A DNA stretch of 64,000 nucleotides from Cohnella laeviribosi DSM 21336. GTDB taxonomy: Bacteria > Bacillota > Bacilli > Paenibacillales > Paenibacillaceae. Location of the stretch: NCBI RefSeq assembly GCF_000378425.1, contig NZ_KB899817.1:1-64000 (forward strand), given 5' to 3'. The notes under the pieces are model-generated. The model saw only the letters and a program-made list of their open reading frames with translations. It had not been told where the DNA came from and made no database searches. Numbering within the stretch: the first letter of the stretch is position 1; each line of letters starts with the position of its first letter. This document shows, piece by piece, positions 32,627 through 41,077 of the stretch. The translations under genes and the position numbers were made by a program.

Positions 32627-33736
32627 ATGACAGTGGAAGCGAAAGCAAAAGCGGAGCCGACCGGGTTCCCCTGCCCGGCATGCGGCGGGTCGTTGGCCTT
32701 CGATTCGGAAAGCCAAAATCTGAAGTGCCGGTATTGCGGGCGGGAAGAAACGATCGAGCATTTGCTGGAAACGCCGGCCGAGCATGCGCTTGATCTAAAC
32801 GACGGGCAAGACGACGAGCGACTGGACTGGGGACTTGCGCAGCAAGCGATCCGCTGCGAAAGCTGCGGCGGCGAAACCCTCATTCCGGCGCACCGGACCG
32901 CGGGGGAATGCGCGTTTTGCGGATCGCCGAAGGTCCTCGCGCAAGACGATGCGAGAAGCATACGCCCCGAATCGGTCATCCCCTTCCAAATCTCCAAGGA
33001 AGAAGCCGCCGCCTCGTTCAAAAAGTGGAAGCGCAAGCGCTGGTTCGTGCCGAACGCGTTCAAACGGCGGGACGTCCGCTCCGAGCTGACCGGCATTTAC
33101 ATCCCCTTCTGGACGTACGATGCCGATACGGTTTCCGCGTACCGCGCGGAACGGGGAGACTATCACTACCGGACGGAAACGCGCACGCGCGTCGTCGACG
33201 GGAAGACGGAGACCTATACCGAGACCGTTCGCTATACGGTGTGGCGATGGACCCGCGGCACTTACGGCCGCGCGTTTGACGACATCCTCGTTCCGGCATC
33301 GAAACAGCATGAGGGCAAACTGCTGGAACGCCTCTCCCGCTTCGATCTGAGCCGGCTTGTCGGCTATCGGCCGGAATATTTGAGCGGCTTTATCGCGGAG
33401 CGCTACACCGTTTCCCGCAGCGAAGGCTGGAGATCGGCGCAGGAACGGATGGACGATCAGCTTCGGCGCGAAATCATCCGGGAAATCGGCGGGGACGAGG
33501 TGCGGAATTTAAGCATCTATACCGCCTATTCCTCCGTAACGTACAAACACATTCTGCTCCCGGTCTGGAATGCCAGCTATACGTACAAAAACAAGCTTTA
33601 CCGCTACATGGTCAACGGACAAACCGGGCTCGTCACGGGCCGCGTCCCCCGCAGCCCCGTCAAAATCGCCCTGTTTGTTCTGTTCTGCCTGACGATCGCG
33701 CTTTTGGCTTTATATCTATTGGGATCGACCGAGTAG
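32627..33736 (+). CDS. ydjG: zinc-ribbon membrane protein (YdjG-like)
   Basis: The 369-residue protein starts with two CxxC zinc-ribbon pairs (CPACGG...CRYCG, then CESCGG...CAFCG), has a beta-rich middle with [13 protein letters not shown] and [25 protein letters not shown], and ends in one membrane helix ([20 protein letters not shown]). This matches B. subtilis YdjG, a membrane partner in the YdjFGHI envelope-stress system. It starts 6 bases after ydjI, with only a weak ribosome site (GAAGGTG), consistent with coupled translation. Confidence 0.82.
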   Translation: MTVEAKAKAEPTGFPCPACGGSLAFDSESQNLKCRYCGREETIEHLLETPAEHALDLNDGQDDERLDWGLAQQAIRCESCGGETLIPAHRTAGECAFCGSPKVLAQDDARSIRPESVIPFQISKEEAAASFKKWKRKRWFVPNAFKRRDVRSELTGIYIPFWTYDADTVSAYRAERGDYHYRTETRTRVVDGKTETYTETVRYTVWRWTRGTYGRAFDDILVPASKQHEGKLLERLSRFDLSRLVGYRPEYLSGFIAERYTVSRSEGWRSAQERMDDQLRREIIREIGGDEVRNLSIYTAYSSVTYKHILLPVWNASYTYKNKLYRYMVNGQTGLVTGRVPRSPVKIALFVLFCLTIALLALYLLGSTE

Positions 33737-33743
33737 CGCCGCC

Positions 33744-33807
33744 GCGCCGCAGGAAGAGGAAAGATGCTGTCCCACAAGTAGCCAAAACAACTGCGGGGCG
33801 CTTTTTT
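33744..33807 (+). terminator. probable terminator of ydjI-ydjG
   Basis: GCGCCGCAG pairs with CTGCGGGGCGC (two-base bulge) across a loop of about 38 bases, followed by TTTTTT. It lies directly after the ydjG stop. Confidence 0.5.
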
Positions 33808-33900
33808 GTTGAGGGCAATAAGCAACTGCAACTCCGCCCGGCCGGTCCGACGAGCCGAATGTCCGATCTCTTGCTTTTGGCGCCGGAATCGGTTATTCTT

Positions 33901-33922
33901 TATTTAGACAATTGACTAAATA
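33901..33922 (+). promoter_or_regulatory. SdpR-type operator
   Basis: A 22-bp near-perfect palindrome: TATTTAG, one base, CAATTG, one base, CTAAATA; only the two single bases break the symmetry. It lies about 46 bases before sdpR and overlaps the likely -10 of a promoter with TTGGCG at 33877-33882. SdpR/ArsR repressors bind AT-rich palindromes of this size and control their own operons. Confidence 0.7.
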
Positions 33923-33968
33923 TCAAAATTAAACCCGGCATTGAACGGAAAGAAGGAGGTTCTTCCCT

Positions 33969-34244
33969 GTGAACGACGCGTTTAAGGCGCTGTCCGATCC
34001 CACTCGCCGGCAGATCATCCAGCTGCTGAAGGAACGCGATTTGTCCGCCGGGGAGATTGCCGAGCATTTCAACATTTCCAAGCCAAGCATCTCGCACCAC
34101 CTGAACATTCTGAAACACGCGCATCTCATTCAGGATGTCCGGCACGGACAAAACATCATTTATTCACTCAACCTGACCGTCGTGCAGGAAACGCTGAACT
34201 GGTTTCTCAACCTGATCGGCACGAAAGGAGACGATGAAACATGA
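33969..34244 (+). CDS. sdpR: ArsR-family repressor (SdpR-like)
   Basis: The 91-residue protein is a single winged-helix domain with LSDPTRRQIIQLLKERDLSAGEIAEHFNISKPSISHHLNILK, typical of the SdpR branch of ArsR regulators, and no metal-binding cysteine motif. In B. subtilis, SdpR represses sdpRI until SdpI senses the SdpC toxin. The GTG start at 33969 follows AAGGAGG by 9 bases. Its stop overlaps the start of sdpI by 4 bp (ATGA), and a palindromic operator lies upstream. Confidence 0.92.
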   Translation: MNDAFKALSDPTRRQIIQLLKERDLSAGEIAEHFNISKPSISHHLNILKHAHLIQDVRHGQNIIYSLNLTVVQETLNWFLNLIGTKGDDET

Positions 34245-34921
34245 CGCAACAGCCGCAAAACGAAACCAACAAGAAATGGACCAAAGACATATGGGCATTG
34301 CTCATCGTCAATTTCGCCATTTTCGCAGCCGCCTTTCTGGTCTTCGACCGTCAATTGCCCGACGTCATGCCTTCCCACTTCGACATGAACGGCAATCAGG
34401 ACGGGTCGATGCCGAAGTGGCAATTCTGGCTTTTCTACGGCGGCTTGGGCGTACTGCTCCCGCCCGCGGTCGCCGCCATGCGCTTTATCGATCCCCGCAA
34501 AGAGAACTATGCCCGTTTCGAAGGCTTCTACAAGCTGTTGCGCTGGGTGATCAGCCTGTTTCTGCAAGGTTTGTTCATCACGATCATCCTTCACGGCCTG
34601 GGCCATTCCATCCCCGTCCACAAAGTGATCGCAGGCGCGCTCGGGGTGCTGTGGGTTGTCATCGGTAACCGGATGGGGCAAGTGCGCAGCAACTTCTTTA
34701 TCGGCATCCGCACCCCTTGGACGCTCGTCGACGAAAACAACTGGAACCGGACGCACCGGCTGGCTGCCAAGCTGTGGGTGCTCGCGGGATTGATCATGTT
34801 CGTCATGGCCTGGTTTGCGACCGGGACCTGGGTTACCGTTCTCATTTTGGTTTGCGTACTGGGCAGCTCGATCGTGCCGGTGGTTTACTCCTACCTTCTG
34901 CATCGGCGCGCGAACCCTTAA
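34241..34921 (+). CDS. sdpI: SdpI-family membrane immunity protein
   Basis: The 226-residue protein has six hydrophobic segments. Its N-terminal half carries the DUF1648 pattern (LPDVMPSHFDMNGNQDGSMPKWQFWLF), and the C-terminal half carries the SdpI signature (GNRMGQVRSNFFIGIRTPWTL...NRTHRLAAKLWVLAGL). SdpI protects the cell from the cannibalism toxin SdpC and signals to SdpR. No toxin gene (sdpC) or processing genes are present here, so this is an orphan immunity/sensor pair, common in Firmicutes. Its stop codon overlaps the stop of the convergent SMR gene. Confidence 0.92.
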   Translation: MTQQPQNETNKKWTKDIWALLIVNFAIFAAAFLVFDRQLPDVMPSHFDMNGNQDGSMPKWQFWLFYGGLGVLLPPAVAAMRFIDPRKENYARFEGFYKLLRWVISLFLQGLFITIILHGLGHSIPVHKVIAGALGVLWVVIGNRMGQVRSNFFIGIRTPWTLVDENNWNRTHRLAAKLWVLAGLIMFVMAWFATGTWVTVLILVCVLGSSIVPVVYSYLLHRRANP

Positions 34922-35235
34922 TGGCCGAGCAGCTTTAAACCGACCGCGGCGGAAATGACGAGAGCCAGGAAAAAGATCCGGCGAAGCTGGCGCGACTCCC
35001 CGTAGAAGATCATTCCGATCAGCGTCGCGCCGACCGATCCGATCGCGGTCCAGACCGCATAGGCCGTGCCCATGGAAAGGGACTTCATCGCCATGCTGAG
35101 CAACATAAAGCTGGCGGCAAAGCCGAGAATCATGATCAGAAACGACCTCGTGTCGCGCCGCTTGTTCAGCAGGTTAAGCCCGGTGACGCCGACCACCTCG
35201 CCGAGACCCGCCAGAATCAGCCATACCCATGCCAT
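34918..35235 (-). CDS. SMR-family efflux subunit, second of a pair
   Basis: A 105-residue small multidrug resistance protein with four membrane helices, the conserved membrane Glu in LAGLGEVVGVTGL (E13) and GTAYAVWTAIGSVGATLIGMIFYGES. Paired SMR proteins (YkkCD, GdnCD/EbrAB types) form heterodimers that export guanidinium or cationic drugs. AAGGAGG lies 10 bases before the ATG at 35235, which overlaps the stop of the first subunit in TAATG. It ends against sdpI on the other strand with overlapping stop codons. Confidence 0.9.
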   Translation of the reverse strand: MAWVWLILAGLGEVVGVTGLNLLNKRRDTRSFLIMILGFAASFMLLSMAMKSLSMGTAYAVWTAIGSVGATLIGMIFYGESRQLRRIFFLALVISAAVGLKLLGH

Positions 35236-35579
35236 TACGAATCCGCCTCCTTCTCCTGCTCCGGATGTCCAGTCGTCATCTTCAAGCCGGCGATCCCGAT
35301 CACCATCAGGATGACAAGCGCTAGCTTCCCGGCATCCAGCTCCACGCCAAAGAAGATCGATTCGCATAGCACCGTTCCGGCCGCCCCGATGCCGGTGAAG
35401 ACCGCATAAGCCGTGCCGACAGGCAAGGCGCGGGATACGGCCATCAGGCCTGCGAAGCTCAGCCCGATCGCGATCACGGTCAGCAGCCACGTCAGCCAGC
35501 CGTCGGCATACTTAAGGCCCGTTACCCAGCCGACCTCGCAAATCCCGGCTCCTACGAGCAACAGCCAGTATCGATTCAT
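35235..35579 (-). CDS. SMR-family efflux subunit, first of a pair
   Basis: A 114-residue SMR protein with four helices, the conserved Glu in VGAGICEVGWVTGLKYADGW and GTAYAVFTGIGAAGTVLCESIFFG. It has a short hydrophilic C-terminal tail that the partner lacks, a common asymmetry in paired SMRs. AAGGAGG lies 9 bases before the ATG at 35579. I looked for the guanidine-I (ykkC) riboswitch core in the 170-base leader and did not find it, so the substrate is left open. Confidence 0.9.
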   Translation of the reverse strand: MNRYWLLLVGAGICEVGWVTGLKYADGWLTWLLTVIAIGLSFAGLMAVSRALPVGTAYAVFTGIGAAGTVLCESIFFGVELDAGKLALVILMVIGIAGLKMTTGHPEQEKEADS

Positions 35580-35645
35580 ATCCAATGTCCTCCTTCAATT
35601 CGAGTCTAGACTTTGTCGCCGTATGCCGTTCCATTCGAAAAAGCG

Positions 35646-35732
35646 CAAAAAAACCGGGAGCGCGCGCATGGCGTCCGAAGAACCGGCGGCTTGCGCCGCC
35701 GCAGCCTTTCGGTGATGCACGCGAAACTCCCG
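35646..35732 (-). terminator. long structured hairpin ending in T run, between minJ and the SMR pair
   Basis: Minus-strand CCGGGAG pairs with CTCCCGG, CGCGTGCAT inside it pairs with ATGCGCGCG, and a further GC-rich hairpin (GGCGGC...GCCGCC) fills the loop. Seven T residues follow. It begins about 18 bases after the minJ stop, so the simplest role is terminator; its size and its position before the SMR genes also allow a regulatory leader. Confidence 0.65.
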
Positions 35733-35749
35733 GGTACATGAGAAGGATA

Positions 35750-37240
35750 TCAGGACAACGGCTTTCTTGACCGCCTCGGCGGCAAACCGGCTTCTTCCGG
35801 CGCCGGATTGGCGCTTGTGCCCAAGCCGGACGATGCCGCCGCGCGTTCTTCGGCCAAGCGGCCCGCCTCCGGCTCCGCGGCTTCGATGCCCGCCGCAGCC
35901 GCAGCCAATTCCCCGGACGCGCCGGAAGCTTCTCTCAGCGCTTCGTCTGGGCGCGCGGCGTGCGCCGGTTCCGCGCCCCTGCGGCGCCTCGCGCCCGCCT
36001 GCCGAAGCCCCCGCCAAATCGAGGCCGAGCGGGGAGCGGCGACGACGTCGGCGTCCTCGTCCGGGGCCAAAATGATCCCGAGCTGATAATGTTCCCCGGC
36101 GTAACGGGCGCGCTGAACGAATTTCACATGGCCTTCGCGGTTGACGACTTCCAGCTTCGAGAACGCCGACTGCAGCTGCAGCGCATCGTGCAACTGTTCT
36201 TTCGTCCGGACCTTCATGCCGTTCACCCGCGTGATCCGCTCGCCCGCCTGCAGTCCCATCTCCGCAGCCGGGGTGCCCGGAAGCGTCGCCAGCACCGTCA
36301 GCCCTCGGCCGTCCTGCGCGTAGACCGGCTGACGGCCGCTTTCCCGCCAGCGGCCGAGCAGCAGCACGCCTTCGTGCATCGCGAAGGCGCCGAGCGCCGC
36401 AACGGGCGCGAGCGGCTCCCAGAAGGCGGCTCCCGCCGCCAGCACGGCCACCGCGAGGCCATACAGCATGAGCGTATTGCCGGATTCGCGAGCCTTGTCT
36501 TCGGGCCACCGCGTCTTCGTCCGATCGGTAAAGCCGATCAACACCGGGAAAGCCAGCAGACTCCATCCGGCCGCGTCCGAACTCGAGAACAGCGGGGTCC
36601 AGGGCAGCGCCAATCCGTCCGTCCCTCCCGCCGGAACCAGCCACAGCAGCGGAACCGGCCATAGGCCGGACAGCGAGTAAGCGCCGATCGGCTTGCCTCT
36701 TTTTCCTTCGAGAAACAACGGCACCGCCTGCTTCGCTCCTTGCAGCCGAACGAGCGCGCCTTCCGCCACATGCAGCAGGCCGGCCAAAAACAGCAAGCCC
36801 GGCACGTCGATTTGAAGCAGCGCCCGAATAGCTGGGCCCGCCGCACCCGCCGCATCGCCGCTCCACCCCGTCCAGGACAGAACGGCCTGAACGAGGCCGA
36901 GCGCGCCCGCGGCATAGGCCAGGCAAATATATCGAAGCCGAAACAGCGCAAGAACCGCCATCGCGAGCCAGACGCACAGCAGCGTCTCGTTCGTCAGTTG
37001 CGCCCCCGCGCCCAATCCGATCAGGGAAAGGCAAAGACCCGCGCCCAAACCGGCCAGCGTCCGGCTGATCAGCAGCGAAAGCGATCCGTACATCCGGACA
37101 TGAAACATTTGGCGCTGGAGCACGACGCTGTTCCGCGCATGCCACCAGGCAAACAGAACCGCTATATAGAAATAAGGCAACGTAAACAAGCCCGCTGCGG
37201 CGCGTCCCGCTTCCCGCAGCCAGTCAAGATAAGGGTCCAT
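35750..37240 (-). CDS. minJ: PDZ-domain polytopic membrane protein (MinJ-like)
   Basis: The 496-residue protein has about eight membrane helices in its first 300 residues, then a PDZ domain (about 312-390: VLATLPGTPAAEMGLQAGERITRVNGMKV). In B. subtilis, minJ (yvjD) lies directly after ctpB (yvjB), as here. MinJ links DivIVA to MinCD and positions the division septum. The C-terminal 95 residues after the PDZ are rich in Ala, Arg and Glu and look disordered; B. subtilis MinJ is nearly 100 residues shorter. AAAGGGG lies about 10 bases before the ATG. Identity rests on domain order and neighbourhood; membrane PDZ proteins diverge fast. Confidence 0.78.
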   Translation of the reverse strand: MDPYLDWLREAGRAAAGLFTLPYFYIAVLFAWWHARNSVVLQRQMFHVRMYGSLSLLISRTLAGLGAGLCLSLIGLGAGAQLTNETLLCVWLAMAVLALFRLRYICLAYAAGALGLVQAVLSWTGWSGDAAGAAGPAIRALLQIDVPGLLFLAGLLHVAEGALVRLQGAKQAVPLFLEGKRGKPIGAYSLSGLWPVPLLWLVPAGGTDGLALPWTPLFSSSDAAGWSLLAFPVLIGFTDRTKTRWPEDKARESGNTLMLYGLAVAVLAAGAAFWEPLAPVAALGAFAMHEGVLLLGRWRESGRQPVYAQDGRGLTVLATLPGTPAAEMGLQAGERITRVNGMKVRTKEQLHDALQLQSAFSKLEVVNREGHVKFVQRARYAGEHYQLGIILAPDEDADVVAAPRSASIWRGLRQAGARRRRGAEPAHAARPDEALREASGASGELAAAAAGIEAAEPEAGRLAEERAAASSGLGTSANPAPEEAGLPPRRSRKPLS

Positions 37241-37302
37241 CCCTTTCCGTCCCCTTTCGCACGGTATCCGTATCTACATTCGACGGGGGAGACGAAATTC
37301 CT

Positions 37303-38784
37303 TTAGCCGATTTTTTCCGCCATCCGCAGCGCAATGTCATGCGCCGCCGACCACTGCGCATCCCGAGCCGGATCCTGAAGCGCCATGAAAAACGCCTCCT
37401 CCAGCCGTTCCGCCGTCCGCTCGTCGACTATTCCGGTTTCCGGCAGCTTAGCCGCTTGCTGAAACCGTTTGACGGCCTCCTCCGTCGCCTTGCTGTAATA
37501 GCCGTCCGTCCGGTCGGCCGCAACGCCGACGCCTTCGAGCATCAGTTGCAGGTTCCGAACGTCTTCGCCCGTCTCGTCCGGCTTCAGGACGCGGTCTCGG
37601 GGCAGGCGGGAAGCGGAAAAATAGTCCGGCTGGCTCACGGCGACGTCCGGCGCGAGGCCCTTGGCGTCGATCCAGCTGCCGTCGGGCAGCAGCCACTTGG
37701 ATACGGTCAGCTTCACCAGGCTCCCGTCGTCCAGCCCTTTTTCGAAGCTGATCTGCACCGTTCCTTTCCCGTAGGTCGTCTCCCCGAGAAGCGCCGCCCC
37801 GGCCGACTGCTTGAGCGCGCCGGCCAGGATTTCCGCAGCGCTGGCGCTTCCCTTGTCGATGAGCACGACAATCGGATACGGCTTCACCGTCCGCAAGCTT
37901 CCTTCCGAAAGCTCGGTCTTCCGGTTTCCGTTCCCGTCCTCCGTGATAACGACCGGCTTTCCGCTCGGAACGAACAGCTCGGCCACTTCAACCGCCGTCT
38001 GCATAACCCCGCCCGGATTGCCGCGCAGATCGACGACCAGCGCCTTCATCCCCCGGCCTTCCATCTCCGTCAAGGCTTCGACCGCTTTTTTCGCGGTATC
38101 GAACGAGAACTGGACAATCCGCAGCTTGCCGACGCCGTCGCCGCCGAGTTCCCCGACCGCCGTCGCCTCCGCAATGCGGTCGCGGACAAGCTCCAGCTCG
38201 AGCGTCTTGTCCGCACCCGGACGCTGCACCCGCAGCTTGGCTTTCGTGCCTTTGGGCCCGCGGATCTTGGCGACGGCTTCGCGCAGGCTCAGTCCCTCCA
38301 GAGAAGTTCCGTTCACGGACAGCAAAATATCCTTCGCCTGAAGGCCGGCCCGCTCCGCCGGAGTGCCTTCCAGAACCTGACGGACGACAACCTCGCCGTC
38401 CTGAACCTCGAGCCTTGCGCCGATGCCGGTGAACGTCCCTTCGACAGCGTCGGTAAATCGGTCGGCTTCATCCCGCGTCATGTAGACGGAATACGGGTCG
38501 CCAAGCGCCCCCACCATTCCCCGGATCGCTCCGTCCAGCAGCTCTTCCCGGTTTACCGGGCGCATATATTGCTGCTCGATCAACGCATAAACGCGACGCA
38601 GCTTGTCGAGCTCCTTCTCCGTGAAACCGCCTGAAACGCCGCCCTCGGAAGCGCCTGCGGCGAGACCGGAAGAGGACGGACGGAAGGTTTTTCCGGAAGC
38701 GTTCAGAATGCCGATCGTCGCGACGCACGCCAGCAGCGCCGTGCATGCGGCAATGGCCAACACCGTGCGGCCCCGAAACACCAT
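37303..38784 (-). CDS. ctpB: S41 carboxyl-terminal processing protease
   Basis: The 493-residue exported protease has an N-terminal membrane anchor (about residues 7-28), a PDZ domain (about 110-190, with GTPAERAGLQAKDILLSVNG), the S41 core with nucleophile Ser in DKGSASAAEILAGALK and Lys in TTYGKGTVQ, and a C-terminal peptidoglycan-binding domain (VRNLQLMLEGVGVAADRTDGYYSKATEEAVKRFQ). CtpB-type proteases cut signalling proteins; in B. subtilis CtpB acts in sporulation. The ATG at 38784 is chosen, with GAGGGTG just upstream; a GTG 9 bases earlier is possible. Followed by minJ after 62 bases. Confidence 0.92.
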   Translation of the reverse strand: MVFRGRTVLAIAACTALLACVATIGILNASGKTFRPSSSGLAAGASEGGVSGGFTEKELDKLRRVYALIEQQYMRPVNREELLDGAIRGMVGALGDPYSVYMTRDEADRFTDAVEGTFTGIGARLEVQDGEVVVRQVLEGTPAERAGLQAKDILLSVNGTSLEGLSLREAVAKIRGPKGTKAKLRVQRPGADKTLELELVRDRIAEATAVGELGGDGVGKLRIVQFSFDTAKKAVEALTEMEGRGMKALVVDLRGNPGGVMQTAVEVAELFVPSGKPVVITEDGNGNRKTELSEGSLRTVKPYPIVVLIDKGSASAAEILAGALKQSAGAALLGETTYGKGTVQISFEKGLDDGSLVKLTVSKWLLPDGSWIDAKGLAPDVAVSQPDYFSASRLPRDRVLKPDETGEDVRNLQLMLEGVGVAADRTDGYYSKATEEAVKRFQQAAKLPETGIVDERTAERLEEAFFMALQDPARDAQWSAAHDIALRMAEKIG

Positions 38785-38908
38785 CGTCCCCACCCTCTTT
38801 CGTTCATCTTCATATTCCTATGACCTGAACGTTCGGCTTATCCCGGCGCGAAGCCGCCCGCCGCTCCCGAAAAGCCAAAAACAGCCGCCCCTCCGCGCCT
38901 CTTCCGTC

Positions 38909-38941
38909 AAAAACAGAAGAAAGAGGCCGGAGGAACCGGCC
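38909..38941 (-). terminator. possible terminator between the EnvC-like gene and ctpB
   Basis: GGCCGG, 5 bases, CCGGCC on the minus strand is followed by a pyrimidine stretch (TCTTTCTTCTGTTTTT). The T run is about 10 bases from the stem, so termination may be partial. It lies in the 183-base gap before ctpB. Confidence 0.4.
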
Positions 38942-38967
38942 GGATGACGACGGCTGCGCCGTCTTTC

Positions 38968-40143
38968 TTATTTCAGGTAAGGCGCCGGATCGACCGGATT
39001 GCCGTTCTTGCGCACTTCAAAGTGCAGATGGTAGCCGGTCGCGGTTCCGGTCTTGCCGACAAGCCCGATTTTTTCGCCGCGTTTGACCGTTTGGCCTTTT
39101 TCGACCAGGATGCCGCCCGGTTTCAAATGGCCGTACAGCGTCCACAGCCCGTTCCCGTGGTTGATGACGATCGTATTGCCGTACCCGCTCCACGTCTGGG
39201 CGACGATCACGACGCCGGATTCGGCCGCGTAAACGGGCGTGCCCTCAGGAACGGCCATATCGATTCCGGTGTGCAGCTTCCTCTTTCCCGTAACCGGGTG
39301 TATCCGGTAGCCGAACGGCGAGGACAGCCGGTATTCCCGCTTGAGCGGAAGCCCGAGCTTGCCGCCCGTATAATAATTGCGGATCTTTTTCTTCTTCTCC
39401 AAAAGCTCGGAATATTTCTGGCCGAACTCCATGAGCGCCTTCTCGGCTTCCTCGCTGATCTCCTCGGTTTCCTCGATCTTCTCGTTAAGCTGCGCGATCA
39501 GAACTTCCTTTTGCCGCTCCTTAAGCTCCAGATTCGCTTTGCGGGTGGCCATCTCGGCGTAGAGGTTCCGCACCTCTCCGAGCTCGGCTTCGACCTGCGC
39601 TTTTTTCTCGGCGACGAACGCCTCGTATTGCTTGCTCTGCTCCAGCACGGACTTGTCCTGCTGCATAATGAGCTTCATGGCGTTGAAGCGCGTCAGAAAA
39701 TCGTCGAAGCTGGTCGAGCTGAGCAGCACGTCAAGGTAAGAGACCGCGCCGTTCATATAGATCATGCGGATGCGCTTTTGCAAAAGCTCGTCGCGGCTTT
39801 CGCGCTGCTCCTCGGCGGCTTCCAGCTCTTTGGTCGTCCTCATCAGCCGCTCCTCGGCGGCGTCGATTTTCGCCTGGGTGGCAACCAGTTCCTCGCCGGC
39901 TTTGGCGATTTCGTTCATCAGCCGGACGATGTCCTCCTTCGTCGCCGCTTTTTGCGCGGACAACTGCCGGACGTTTTGCTCGGCCTGCTTCTTTTCCTGC
40001 GCCGCCTTGTTCATTTGCTGCTGAATCTTTCGGATCTCTTTCTCGATTTTCTGGACTTCGGTTTCCGCGCGACTATCGTAAGGCTGCCCGAGAAACATAA
40101 TGACGACAAATATCGCGAGGACCGGTAGCAGCTTCTTTCTCAC
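38968..40143 (-). CDS. M23 peptidase with coiled coil (EnvC-like, FtsEX partner)
   Basis: The 391-residue protein has a signal peptide (residues 1-26), a long coiled coil (about 30-245) and a C-terminal M23 endopeptidase domain with the zinc ligands in HTGIDM and HLHFEV. The coiled coil followed by LytM/M23 is the plan of EnvC-type murein hydrolase activators or hydrolases controlled by FtsEX. Both M23 histidine motifs are intact, so it may be an active hydrolase rather than only an activator. The start is GTG at 40143, with AAGGAGG 6 bases upstream, 16 bases after ftsX. Confidence 0.9.
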   Translation of the reverse strand: MRKKLLPVLAIFVVIMFLGQPYDSRAETEVQKIEKEIRKIQQQMNKAAQEKKQAEQNVRQLSAQKAATKEDIVRLMNEIAKAGEELVATQAKIDAAEERLMRTTKELEAAEEQRESRDELLQKRIRMIYMNGAVSYLDVLLSSTSFDDFLTRFNAMKLIMQQDKSVLEQSKQYEAFVAEKKAQVEAELGEVRNLYAEMATRKANLELKERQKEVLIAQLNEKIEETEEISEEAEKALMEFGQKYSELLEKKKKIRNYYTGGKLGLPLKREYRLSSPFGYRIHPVTGKRKLHTGIDMAVPEGTPVYAAESGVVIVAQTWSGYGNTIVINHGNGLWTLYGHLKPGGILVEKGQTVKRGEKIGLVGKTGTATGYHLHFEVRKNGNPVDPAPYLK

Positions 40144-40159
40144 GGTCGTCCTCCTTATT

Positions 40160-41077
40160 TCAGACCTTTAGATATTTCCGGACGGAGACGGTGCTGCCCC
40201 AAATGCCGAGCAGCGCGCCCAGCGACAGCAGCGTCGCGGCGATAAAGCCGGATACTTCGTCCACGCTGGAGAGCTGAATCATCATCAGCCCGAGATCGTA
40301 TTGCGTCGTCTTCAGGAGCTGCGAATAACCGTAAAGCAGGATCGCGGTCGTGATGGCCGAGCCGCCTAGCCCGATCAGAACGCCTTCCACAAAAAACGGC
40401 CACCGAATGAAGCTGTTTGTGGCCCCTACCAGCTTCATAATCGCGATTTCGCGGCGGCGGGCCAAAATCGTCATCTTGATCGTCGTCGAGATCAGGAACA
40501 TGGCCATGACGGCAAGCCCCGCCACGATGACCAGGCCGATATTCCGCACCGCGTTGGTGATGCGGAACAGCTTCTCGACGGTGCCCTGGCCGTAATAGAC
40601 CCCGTAAATGGGCTTGTCCGGGTCGGTTTCGTTAAACGCCTTAATTTGCTTGGCCACATACGCGACCTTCTGGGGATCGAACACCTCGACATCGAAGCCG
40701 TCCGGCAGCGGATTGTGCTCGTTCTCGTAGCCGTCGAGCGCGCTTCTGGCGTCGTCGTCCAAGCTTTGGCGCAGCCGCTCGAGTCCTTCTTCCTTGGATA
40801 CAAAGGTGACCTTTTTCACTTCCGGGATGCGGCCGATCTTCCGGTTGACCTCTTCGATCTTCGCCTTGTCGGCGTTCAAATCCATATAAACGCGGATTTC
40901 GACCTGGCTTTCGATCTGGTCCGCCAGCTTGTTGACATTGAGCGCAAGCAGCATGAACACGCCGAGGATAAACAGCGATACGACGATGGAGCCCATCGAC
41001 GCGAACGACATCCAGCCGTTGCGGAAGACGTTTTTGACTCCTTCACGCAGATGGCGCACGTAGGTTCTAACTGTCAT
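40160..41077 (-). CDS. ftsX: cell division ABC transporter permease FtsX
   Basis: The 305-residue protein has four membrane helices (one near residue 25-47, three in the last 140 residues) and an extracellular domain of about 110 residues (EIRVYMDLNADKAKIEEVNRKI onward), typical of FtsX. With FtsE it couples ATP hydrolysis inside the cell to peptidoglycan hydrolase activity outside. It overlaps ftsE by 11 bp and is followed by the coiled-coil M23 gene, its expected partner. Confidence 0.95.
   Translation of the reverse strand: MTVRTYVRHLREGVKNVFRNGWMSFASMGSIVVSLFILGVFMLLALNVNKLADQIESQVEIRVYMDLNADKAKIEEVNRKIGRIPEVKKVTFVSKEEGLERLRQSLDDDARSALDGYENEHNPLPDGFDVEVFDPQKVAYVAKQIKAFNETDPDKPIYGVYYGQGTVEKLFRITNAVRNIGLVIVAGLAVMAMFLISTTIKMTILARRREIAIMKLVGATNSFIRWPFFVEGVLIGLGGSAITTAILLYGYSQLLKTTQYDLGLMMIQLSSVDEVSGFIAATLLSLGALLGIWGSTVSVRKYLKV

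Noticed and set aside
35646-35732. Guanidine-I (ykkC) riboswitch before the SMR genes
   Set aside because: The conserved CUAGGG and CUGGUCCGAGAG core segments were not found in the leader; only a nested hairpin with T run is seen.
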